Below, piece after piece: positions 16,434 through 23,081 of a stretch of 64,000 nucleotides of DNA. Origin of the DNA: JAFAXD01 sp051985675 (GTDB taxonomy: Bacteria > Pseudomonadota > Alphaproteobacteria > Rhizobiales > Xanthobacteraceae); NCBI GenBank assembly GCA_051985675.1, contig JBPYFJ010000153.1, forward strand, positions 81,835 through 145,834, given 5' to 3'. Below the pieces are notes generated by a model. It was given only the letters and a program-made list of their open reading frames with translations, did not search any database and had not been told where the DNA came from. Numbering within the stretch: the first letter of the stretch is position 1; every line of letters starts with the position of its first letter. Made by a program: the position numbers and the translations under genes.

Positions 16434-17471
16434 ATGCGCAAACTGCTGGCGACCGCGGCGCGAGGCCTGCAAGAGCGCTTGAGCTGGCACTTCGTAGGCA
16501 TCGTTCTCAGCTGCGGCATCATCGCCATTGCCGCCCATACCCTGTTCCACATCCTGCGAGACGTCGACCTGGCCAAGGTCCTGGTGGCGCTACGCGCGAC
16601 GCCCCCTCAACACATCACACTCGCTGCGGCTTTGGTAGCTGCCGCCTATCTGACGCTGACCTTTTATGACCTATTCGCCTTGCGCACGATCGGCAAGTCC
16701 GAAGTGCCCTATCGGGTCGCCGCATTCGCAAGCTTCACCAGTTACTCGATCGGCCACAATATCGGTGCCACGGTTGTCACCGGGGGCGCGGTGCGGTTTC
16801 GGGTCTATTCGGCGTGGGGTCTCAACGTCATCGACGTGACCAAAATCGCGTTTGTGACCGGATTGACCTTCTGGCTGGGCAACGCGTTCGTATTGGGGCT
16901 CGGCATGACCTACGAGCCCGAGGTCGCCAGCGCTATCGACCACCTCCCGCCGGCCATCAACCGGCTACTCGGTCTTGGCGGGCTCGTTGCGATCGTCGCC
17001 TATCTGGCCTGGCTTTTGCCCCGCAAGCGGGTGATCGGCCGCAGCGGCTGGCTGGTCACCTTGCCGAACGCTTCTCTGACCATCGTTCAGATCTGCCTCG
17101 GCATCTTCGATCTCGGGTTCAGCGGTCTCGCCATGTATGTCCTGGTCCCAAGCGATCCCCCGCTCGGCTTTGTCCACGTCATGGTGGTGTTCGTGCTCGC
17201 GACCCTGCTTGGATTTGCGAGCCATGCGCCTGGCGGCATCGGCGTTTTCGACGCCGCGATGCTGGTCGGCCTGCAGCAGTACGACAAAGAGGCCCTGCTT
17301 GCCGCCCTCCTGCTGTTTCGGCTCCTGTACTACGTCACCCCATTCGCCCTGGCGCTTACGTTTCTCGGCGGGCGTGAGCTGTTGCTCAGCCTGCGATCGG
17401 TGGCGGCGCGTCGCGAGCGCGACAACGCTGCCCAACGGGCGGCGCGCGACCGGGTCACCCCGCCGCCGTGA
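16434..17471 (+). CDS. MprF-type membrane protein (LPG_synthase_TM, UPF0104)
   Basis: A 345-residue membrane protein with about eight helices and no soluble domain. It matches the N-terminal flippase-like part of MprF (PF03706): FASFTSYSIGHNIGATVVTG, then GAVRFRVYSAWGL, and later ATLLGFASHAPGGIGVFDAA, the last being the family's most conserved PGGlGvfE-like motif, with Asp in place of Glu. In MprF this part moves aminoacylated lipids across the bilayer; stand-alone forms lack the synthetase. It is divergent from the PlcP-like gene, so a lipid role fits, but the substrate is unknown. Confidence 0.82.
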   Translation: MRKLLATAARGLQERLSWHFVGIVLSCGIIAIAAHTLFHILRDVDLAKVLVALRATPPQHITLAAALVAAAYLTLTFYDLFALRTIGKSEVPYRVAAFASFTSYSIGHNIGATVVTGGAVRFRVYSAWGLNVIDVTKIAFVTGLTFWLGNAFVLGLGMTYEPEVASAIDHLPPAINRLLGLGGLVAIVAYLAWLLPRKRVIGRSGWLVTLPNASLTIVQICLGIFDLGFSGLAMYVLVPSDPPLGFVHVMVVFVLATLLGFASHAPGGIGVFDAAMLVGLQQYDKEALLAALLLFRLLYYVTPFALALTFLGGRELLLSLRSVAARRERDNAAQRAARDRVTPPP

Positions 17472-17785
17472 ACCGATAGAGCGTGTTTCAGGAAGCGGGC
17501 CAGGACCTCATAATGATCGCAGAGCTCGGCGGCGGCCCATGGATGCCGTCATGGATGCCCAATTTCGGCGATTCCGGGCATCCATGACAATATGCTGAAG
17601 CGACTGCGCTTTTTCCCGTGTTTTGACCATGGATGTCCAAATCCGCGGGAAAGGCATCCATGCGGCTGCGCGAACGGGCTTGCGCAAAAATAAACAAAAT
17701 GTATGTCGGTTTGCGATTCTCCGGTTTTGCGTTCCCGGCCATCGGCGGCACTTCATTTCCGAAGTTCGTCTAAGAGGATGCCGCG
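17472..17785. other. intergenic region with palindromic repeats
   Basis: 314 bp with no gene. The left part holds the two tandem CATGGATG-type hairpins described separately. The right part (17663-17785) is relatively AT-rich, with an A-rich stretch near 17690-17700, and presumably carries the promoter of the Bug receptor at 17786. Confidence 0.6.
17548..17662. repeat. two tandem CATGGATG-type palindromes
   Basis: Hairpin one: GTCATGGATGCCC (17548-17560) pairs perfectly with GGGCATCCATGAC (17576-17588) across a 15-base loop. Hairpin two: CATGGATGTCC (17629-17639) pairs with GGCATCCATG (17653-17662), with one mismatch or bulge. A further half-site CCATGGATGCC occurs just before, near 17538. 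GTCATGGATGCCC-type palindromes resemble intergenic repeats I recall from Bradyrhizobium and Rhodopseudomonas, so this is probably a REP-like element. Confidence 0.7.
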
Positions 17786-18775
17786 ATGTATCAGGAATTT
17801 CGCAAACGGCGCACCCGGCGGTTGGGTCCCTTTGGCGCGCTGATCGTGCTTGTCCTGAGCGCCATGCCGGCGTTCGCTGACAATTATCCCTTACGCCCCG
17901 TGCACATGATCATCGGGTTCAGCGCCGGGGCCGCGGCCGATACGCCCGCGCGGCTGCTGGCCCAGAAATTCTCCCAACGGTTCAATCAGCAGTTCATTGT
18001 CGAGAACCGCCCGGGTGCCGGCTCCAACATCGCCGCCGACTACGTGGCCCGCGCGCCCAAAGACGGTTACACCCTCCTCCTGGCGACCGCTGCCAACACC
18101 CAGAACGTCTCGATCCTTCCAAACCTCACATTCGACTTCGCCAAGGACTTTGCGCCGATCGCACTGGTGTCGTCGGCACCGAACATTCTGGTCGCGCATC
18201 CCTCGCTCGGCGTCGACAACGTGCAGCAGCTGATCGAACTTGCCCGCAAGAAGCCGGGCGAGATCATGTTCGGATCCTCCGGCGTCGGCACCTCAACCCA
18301 TCTGGCCGGCGAACTGATCAACGTCATGGCCGGGGTGAAGCTCGTACACGTCCCCTATCCGGGCAGTGCGCAATCGATCACCGACGTGCTGACCGGGCGC
18401 ATCCCGCTGGTTTTCGTGCCCGCCTCGGCGGCGATGCAGTACGTGGAAAGGGGCGACCTGAAGGCGCTCGCAGCGACCAGTCTCAAGCGCGCCAGCATCG
18501 CGCCCAATGTTCCGACCATGTCGGAGGCGGGTTTGCCCGGATTCGATCTCGGTCTTTGGTTCGGCCTGCTCGCGCCGGCCGGCACGCCACGCGACGTGAT
18601 CGACAAGCTCGCGGCCGCGATCAACGACGCGCTCGCCTCCCCCGACGTGGCCGCGGTGCTGCGCGCGCAGGGCCAGGATCCGCTCGGCGGCAGCCCAGAG
18701 GATTTTGCGCGCTACATCGACAGCGAGATCAAGAAGGGAAAGGTGCTCGCCGAGGCCGCCGGGCTCAAGAAGTGA
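17786..18775 (+). CDS. Bug-family TTT substrate receptor
   Basis: A 329-residue periplasmic receptor. An N-terminal RRTRR stretch precedes the hydrophobic core GPFGALIVLVLSAMPAFA of the signal peptide. Mature marks are NYPLRPVHMIIGFSAGAAAD, KDGYTLLLATAAN, LVHVPYPGSAQSITDVLTGR and NVPTMSEAGLPGFDLGLWFG. It differs from the two Bug proteins at 10.8-13 kb in having VFVPASAAM in place of the FDNLG motif and belongs to another branch of the family. It is a single gene behind the palindromic repeats; no permease is adjacent. The ligand is unknown. Confidence 0.87.
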   Translation: MYQEFRKRRTRRLGPFGALIVLVLSAMPAFADNYPLRPVHMIIGFSAGAAADTPARLLAQKFSQRFNQQFIVENRPGAGSNIAADYVARAPKDGYTLLLATAANTQNVSILPNLTFDFAKDFAPIALVSSAPNILVAHPSLGVDNVQQLIELARKKPGEIMFGSSGVGTSTHLAGELINVMAGVKLVHVPYPGSAQSITDVLTGRIPLVFVPASAAMQYVERGDLKALAATSLKRASIAPNVPTMSEAGLPGFDLGLWFGLLAPAGTPRDVIDKLAAAINDALASPDVAAVLRAQGQDPLGGSPEDFARYIDSEIKKGKVLAEAAGLKK

Positions 18776-18789
18776 GCTTCCCCTGTTGG

Positions 18790-20016
18790 TCAGCCGTGTC
18801 CGGCATCCGGGGTGCGCACGTGCTCGCGCTGGACGCCGATTCCCATGATGTAGGCCGGAATGCGCCGCAGGACGGGTAGCCAATCCACGACCTTGATCGC
18901 CGCCGGGGGGGTCGGACGCTGCGTGCCGGCCAATACGCGGCTGATGATCCTGTCCTGGATAAAAAGCTGAATGCCCTGGATCGCGCGCATCGGGAACACG
19001 CGTCGGCGCTGAACGGCCGCAAGCTCTTCGTCGCTCGGCCGGCCCCGGCGCAACGGCTCGTAAAGCAGGTTCGCCGCGGCGACCGCATCCTGAACCGCCA
19101 AATTGATTCCGACGCCGCCGATCGGCGACATGGCGTGCGCCGCATCGCCGATGCACAGAAGGCCGGGCCGGTGCCACTGCTCCACCCGGTCAACCGCCAC
19201 GGTGAGCAGCTTGACGTCATCCCAACTCTTGATCTCCTCGACGCGATCGCCCAGCCCCGGCGAAAGCTCGCGGATCTTGGCCCGAAACGCCGGCAGGCCC
19301 GCCCGGTGCACCTGTTCGGTCGCACCCTTGGGAATGACAAACGCACATTGCCAATAATCGCCGCGATTGAGCTTGATGAACACGTGCCCGGCTTCGATGC
19401 GACCGAGCGTCTCGTTTTGGTCGTCCGGCCGTCGCGAAATTCGCATCCACAACACGTCCATTGGAGCGCCCAGATCCTGCACCTTGAGGCCGGCCTTTTC
19501 GCGCACCGTCGAATGCCGCCCGTCCGCGCCGACAACCAGATCAGCACGCACCTCGCGCGCACCCTCCGGGGTATTGACCCGCACCCCGACCGCGCAGCCA
19601 CCGTCAAATATCACGTCGGTGACGTCGGCGCGCATCATCAGGCCAAAGCTCTTGAAGCGCGCGCCCTGCGCCGCCAGAAAGTTGAGGAAATCCCATTGCG
19701 GCATGAGGGCGATGAACTTGCACACGGTCGGCAGATGGCGAAAATCCGCAACAGTCACGCTGGCCTCGCCGATCTGCGCGGAAGCTTCCTCGAGCCGCTG
19801 ATGCGGCAACTTCAGAAATTCATCCAGCAACCCGAGCTCGTGCATGAATTGCAGCGTTGAGGGATGGATCGTGTCGCCGCGGAAATCACGCAGGAAGTCC
19901 GCGTGCTTTTCCAGCACCACCACGGCGATACCGGCGCGTGCCAACAGAAAGCCAAGCATCATCCCGGCAGGCCCGCCGCCGACAATGCAACATCGCGTGG
20001 TCAGATTTTGAGCCAT
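18790..20016 (-). CDS. FAD-dependent monooxygenase (PHBH/UbiH type)
   Basis: A 408-residue class A flavoprotein monooxygenase. The dinucleotide fold starts at CIVGGGPAGMMLGFLLARAG, the conserved DG motif is VGADGRHSTVREKAG, and the FAD-ribityl motif is CIGDAAHAMSPIGGVGINLA followed by QDA. Such enzymes use NAD(P)H and O2 to hydroxylate aromatic rings or similar substrates. The arrangement suggests aromatic or quinone chemistry, but the substrate is not deducible. It converges with the Bug receptor gene, 14 bp away, and its 5' side faces repeat copy A. Confidence 0.87.
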   Translation of the reverse strand: MAQNLTTRCCIVGGGPAGMMLGFLLARAGIAVVVLEKHADFLRDFRGDTIHPSTLQFMHELGLLDEFLKLPHQRLEEASAQIGEASVTVADFRHLPTVCKFIALMPQWDFLNFLAAQGARFKSFGLMMRADVTDVIFDGGCAVGVRVNTPEGAREVRADLVVGADGRHSTVREKAGLKVQDLGAPMDVLWMRISRRPDDQNETLGRIEAGHVFIKLNRGDYWQCAFVIPKGATEQVHRAGLPAFRAKIRELSPGLGDRVEEIKSWDDVKLLTVAVDRVEQWHRPGLLCIGDAAHAMSPIGGVGINLAVQDAVAAANLLYEPLRRGRPSDEELAAVQRRRVFPMRAIQGIQLFIQDRIISRVLAGTQRPTPPAAIKVVDWLPVLRRIPAYIMGIGVQREHVRTPDAGHG

Positions 20017-20101
20017 TCGAATCGACCGCTTGTTTGAGATGCCACGGCATTGCGCCGCGGCGGGACTGTAACGTACAAAGCCGCGCGTGTGGAACCGCCG
20101 A

Positions 20102-20269
20102 CTAGTGTCCCGATTCCGAAGTTCGCTTTATCTTGTCGCAGCCTCTGTAGCGAACTTCGGAATCAAAGGGACACTAGCAAATATATGATTCTAGTGTGGC
20201 TTTTGGATTTGAAGTTCCTATGACAAACGTGCCGCACGAATGATAGGAACTTCAAATCCGCCACACTAG
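20102..20269. repeat. composite double-palindrome element, copy A
   Basis: Two long hairpins flank a 13-bp spacer. Hairpin 1 (20102-20177): CTAGTGTCCC pairs with GGGACACTAG and ATTCCGAAGTTCGCT with AGCGAACTTCGGAAT, a 25-bp stem with a small asymmetric bulge (G against CAAA). The spacer is CAAATATATGATT (20178-20190). Hairpin 2 (20191-20269): CTAGTGTGGC pairs with GCCACACTAG and GGATTTGAAGTTCCTA with its complement, 26 bp with a TTTT bulge. It lies between two divergent genes, and its right end runs into the AGGAGG ribosome site of the inhibitor gene at 20286. Confidence 0.9.
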
Positions 20270-20285
20270 GAGGAAGTTCGCAGCC

Positions 20286-20690
20286 ATGCGCGGCTTGGGT
20301 TGCAGGTCGTTTGCGAGTGTCGCGCTCGCCGCGTCGATCTGCGGCACCGCGCCGGCGCAAGACAGTGTGGTCACGCTGACGGAGAGTCAGAATGGCACTA
20401 GCGCGCAGATTTCCAAGAACCAAAAGCTGTACATCCGGCTTCCCCTGCAAGGAGGAACCGGCTTTTCCTGGCAACTGACGCGCGCGCCGAGCGCACCGGT
20501 GCGCCTGCTGAGTTCCAATACGCAACCGGCTGGCCCCGGCAATCTGCCGGGTGGGCCGGCGACCGAGCTCTTTGTATTTGAACCAACGGGCCCCGGCGCA
20601 GGCGCGATCGAATTCGGCTACCGGCGGCCGTGGGAAAAAGACGTTGAGCCCGCGCGCACGTTTGCGGTGCACGTTGTGGTGCGCGAGTAA
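20286..20690 (+). CDS. secreted chagasin-type cysteine protease inhibitor (MEROPS I42)
   Basis: A 134-residue exported protein. Residues 1-24 form a signal peptide (core SFASVALAASICGTAPA). The three inhibitory loops of the I42/chagasin family are recognisable: GGTGFSW (56-62; family NPTTGYsW), GGPATELFVF (89-98; family GxGGxxxF-like) and YRRPWE (112-117; family YxRPWE). Members tightly inhibit papain-type proteases; bacterial forms are periplasmic or outer-membrane and their targets are mostly unknown. The AGGAGG ribosome site at 20268-20273 overlaps the end of repeat copy A. It converges with the reductase gene 4 bp away. Confidence 0.82.
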   Translation: MRGLGCRSFASVALAASICGTAPAQDSVVTLTESQNGTSAQISKNQKLYIRLPLQGGTGFSWQLTRAPSAPVRLLSSNTQPAGPGNLPGGPATELFVFEPTGPGAGAIEFGYRRPWEKDVEPARTFAVHVVVRE

Positions 20691-20694
20691 TTGC

Positions 20695-21726
20695 CTACGC
20701 GACGCCGAGTTTCTTCTGCAGGCTGGTCGACGAGGTCGTGTATTGGAACACCAGCCGCTTCTCCGGGTACACGTAGTGATAGGCCTTTTGCGCCATCAGC
20801 GCTGCCTCATGGAAACCCGATAGAATGAGCTTGAGCTTGCCCGGGTAGGTGTTGATGTCGCCGATGGCGAATATGCCGGGCACATTGGTCTCGAACGCCG
20901 CGGTGTCGACGGGGATCAATTCGCCCTCGAGTTTGACGCCCCAATCGGCGACCGGACCCAGCTTCATGGTCAGACCAAAGAATGGGAGGACGGCGTCGCA
21001 CTCAATCCGATAGGGATCGCCCTTGTCAGGTTTGACGTGCACGGCCGCCACGTTTGCGCCTTCGCCCTCGAGCTTCGCCATCTGCCCGAGCTTCAAGTCC
21101 ATCTTTCCCTCGGCGACCAGCGCCCGCATCTTGTTGACGCTGTCGGGCGCGGCGCGAAACTCATTGCGCCGATGCAGCAGGGTCACGTGCTTGGCGATCG
21201 GCTGCAGGTTCAGCGTCCAGTCGAGCGCGCTGTCGCCGCCGCCGACGATCAGCAGCCGCTGGTCGCGGAACGCGTCCATTTTGCGCACCGCATAGAAGAC
21301 CGAGGTGCCCTCGTAGGCCTCGATGCCGTGCACGCCGGGCGGTCGCTTGGGTTGAAACGACCCGCCGCCGGCCGCGATCACGATCACCTTGGCTTCGAAC
21401 TCTTTGCCCTGGTCGGTCCGAACGCGAAACAGCGGATCGCCGATTTTCTCGATGGTCTCGATCATCTCGCCGAGATGGAACGTCGGGCCGAACGGCTTGA
21501 GCTGCGCCATCAGCGCGTCGGTCAGGCCGGCGCCGGTAATGTAGGGCACAGCCGGGATGTCGTAGATCGGTTTTTCCGGATAGAGCTCGGCGCATTGGCC
21601 GCCGACCTTGTCGAGAATATCGACGAGATGGGTCTTCATATCGAGCAGGCCCAGTTCAAAAACGGCGAACAGCCCGCATGGGCCGGCCCCGATGATGAGC
21701 ACATCAGTTTTGATTGGTTCAGCCAT
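20695..21726 (-). CDS. ferredoxin-NADP+ reductase, thioredoxin-reductase type
   Basis: A 343-residue homodimeric-type flavoprotein. The FAD motif is IIGAGPCGLFAVFE (11-24), the second nucleotide motif is LIVGGGDSALDW and the C-terminal FAD contact is FAIGDINTYPGKLKLILSGF. The C-x-x-C redox pair of true thioredoxin reductases is absent (GGDSALDW region has no cysteines), which marks the FNR branch known from Rhodopseudomonas, Bacillus and Chlorobium. It moves electrons between NADPH and ferredoxin. A 2Fe-2S ferredoxin gene lies 370 bp upstream on the same strand, separated by repeat copy B. Confidence 0.9.
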   Translation of the reverse strand: MAEPIKTDVLIIGAGPCGLFAVFELGLLDMKTHLVDILDKVGGQCAELYPEKPIYDIPAVPYITGAGLTDALMAQLKPFGPTFHLGEMIETIEKIGDPLFRVRTDQGKEFEAKVIVIAAGGGSFQPKRPPGVHGIEAYEGTSVFYAVRKMDAFRDQRLLIVGGGDSALDWTLNLQPIAKHVTLLHRRNEFRAAPDSVNKMRALVAEGKMDLKLGQMAKLEGEGANVAAVHVKPDKGDPYRIECDAVLPFFGLTMKLGPVADWGVKLEGELIPVDTAAFETNVPGIFAIGDINTYPGKLKLILSGFHEAALMAQKAYHYVYPEKRLVFQYTTSSTSLQKKLGVA

Positions 21727-21932
21727 ACTCAGTCTATCCGAATCCCTTTGTTGCCGGCCGCACGGGGCCGGATTTTGGCAATGTTCCGGCAGGGTCTAGC
21801 GGCGCGCGCACATGATCGCAATCGTCAATATCAACTGCCTGCTGCAATGATCGTCCCTGGCGCGCGCGGATGAGAGAACAAAATACCTAATCCATGGACA
21901 AAGAGTCGCGGCTCGGTTGATCGAGCTCGCTC

Positions 21933-22099
21933 CTAGTGCCCCGTTTCCGGAGTTCGTGATACATCGCGGCACCTTCTGCCACGAACTTCGGAAACAAAAG
22001 GGCACTAGCAAGTATTTGATTCTAGTGCCGCTTATCGATTTGAAGTTCCTGAACGAGCTTGCGGCAGGTGATGCAGGAACTTCAAATCGGCGGCACTAG
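21933..22099. repeat. composite double-palindrome element, copy B
   Basis: Same architecture and orientation as copy A. Hairpin 1 (21933-22008): CTAGTGCCC pairs with GGGCACTAG, then TTTCCGGAGTTCGTG pairs with CACGAACTTCGGAAA (one G-T wobble), with CAAAA extra on the 3' side. The spacer is CAAGTATTTGATT (22009-22021). Hairpin 2 (22022-22099): CTAGTGCCGC with GCGGCACTAG, and CGATTTGAAGTTCCTG with its complement, TTAT extra on the 5' side. The terminal CTAG provides the TAG stop of the ferredoxin gene (22096-22098). Confidence 0.9.
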
Positions 22100-22416
22100 G
22101 CCTGTCGCTCGGGCGTGCGCACGACGAGGCCATCGATGTCCGGCGTCACCTTGATCTGGCAGGAGAGCCGCGAGTTCGGTCGTACGTCGTAACCGAAGTC
22201 GAGCATGTCCTGTTCCATCGCGGACGCTTCACCTGTCTTCGCTTGCCAAGCTTCGTCGACGTACACATGGCAGGTCGCGCAAGCACACGCGCCGCCGCAT
22301 TCAGCTTCGATACCGGGAATCCCGTTGCGGATAGCGGTTTCCATGACGGTTGCGCCGATTTCGGCGTCGACCGTGCGGGCGGTGCCGGATGCGTCGATGT
22401 ATGTGATCTTGGGCAT
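22096..22416 (-). CDS. 2Fe-2S ferredoxin, adrenodoxin/FdVI type
   Basis: A 106-residue ferredoxin. Cluster ligands are Cys40, Cys46, Cys49 (ECGGACACATCHVYV, spacing C-x5-C-x2-C) and Cys86 (RLSCQI). The start at 22416 gives MPKITYIDASGTARTV, the family N-terminus; upstream in-frame codons are not protein-like. Such ferredoxins feed Rieske oxygenases or cytochromes P450, or serve Fe-S assembly. The FNR gene next on the same strand is the obvious electron donor. Its TAG stop is part of the terminal CTAG of repeat copy B, so the last codons may have been altered by that element. Confidence 0.9.
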   Translation of the reverse strand: MPKITYIDASGTARTVDAEIGATVMETAIRNGIPGIEAECGGACACATCHVYVDEAWQAKTGEASAMEQDMLDFGYDVRPNSRLSCQIKVTPDIDGLVVRTPERQA

Positions 22417-22546
22417 AGGAACGAAAGCGCGGGACCAGTCGATTTCAGTTTCGGTGGAAACTGGAATCGCCCAGTTTCTGGAATTGCAGCGATTGTCGGA
22501 CACGAGACGCGATGCGTGACCGCGGGGGTGCGCGTCCCGGCCGTTC

Positions 22547-22861
22547 CTATATCGGCTTGCGACCCGCGATGCCAGTGCGCGATGTGCGGTCCAGGCCGGC
22601 ATGGTGGAGCACGCGGTGCCCCGCCGGCGTCAACCGGCAGACCAGCCAGTCGGGCTTCATGGGATTGGCGACCCACGGTTCGGCCCATCCGTGCGCGATG
22701 CAGGCTTCGACGGTTTTCCGGGGAATTTCGCGCCCATCGCGGTCGAACAGAGGCAGCTTGCCGCCGGGCTCCTCGAGGCCCCGTGCCAGGTAGCGAACCT
22801 GCGCCTCACTGGGCCGGATGGCCGGCGTTGGTTCGCCTGCTTCCTCCGCAATTTCGCCCAT
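22547..22861 (-). CDS. conserved hypothetical protein
   Basis: A 104-residue soluble protein starting MGEIAEEAGEPTPAIRPSEA. The central part, LARGLEEPGGKLPLFDRDGR then KTVEACIAHGWAEPW, and the ending WLVCRLTPAGHRVLHHAGL look like a small winged-helix or helical fold; the R-L-T-x-A-G-R/H-x-V pattern is seen in several rhizobial proteins of unknown role. There is no membrane segment. It is divergent from the giant coiled-coil gene at 23082 and 130 bp upstream of the ferredoxin gene on the same strand. Confidence 0.65.
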   Translation of the reverse strand: MGEIAEEAGEPTPAIRPSEAQVRYLARGLEEPGGKLPLFDRDGREIPRKTVEACIAHGWAEPWVANPMKPDWLVCRLTPAGHRVLHHAGLDRTSRTGIAGRKPI

Positions 22862-23081
22862 ATCATTGTACCGAATTGATTATCCGCCGTTAACGATGAT
22901 TAAAAAGTCGTTACCGAAACGGTTTTTTTCGGCCTTACTGCCGGATAGGATAGCGCAGCAAGGTGGGGAAGTCCTGCGGGGACAGGTTTTTTTCTTCCGG
23001 GACGTGGCCCGCACTCCCATCCGCCTGTCTGCGGCCGATGGGGCCGTCGAGCACGTGAAAGCGTAAGGAAGGGGCTGGACA

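Noticed and set aside
17548..17662. Possible small CRISPR array
   Set aside because: Only two to three palindromic units with unequal spacing and no uniform direct repeats; no cas genes in the window.
20102..20269. Reading the double hairpin as an ordinary terminator pair
   Set aside because: It lies between divergent gene starts, where no terminator is needed, and recurs with a conserved spacer elsewhere.
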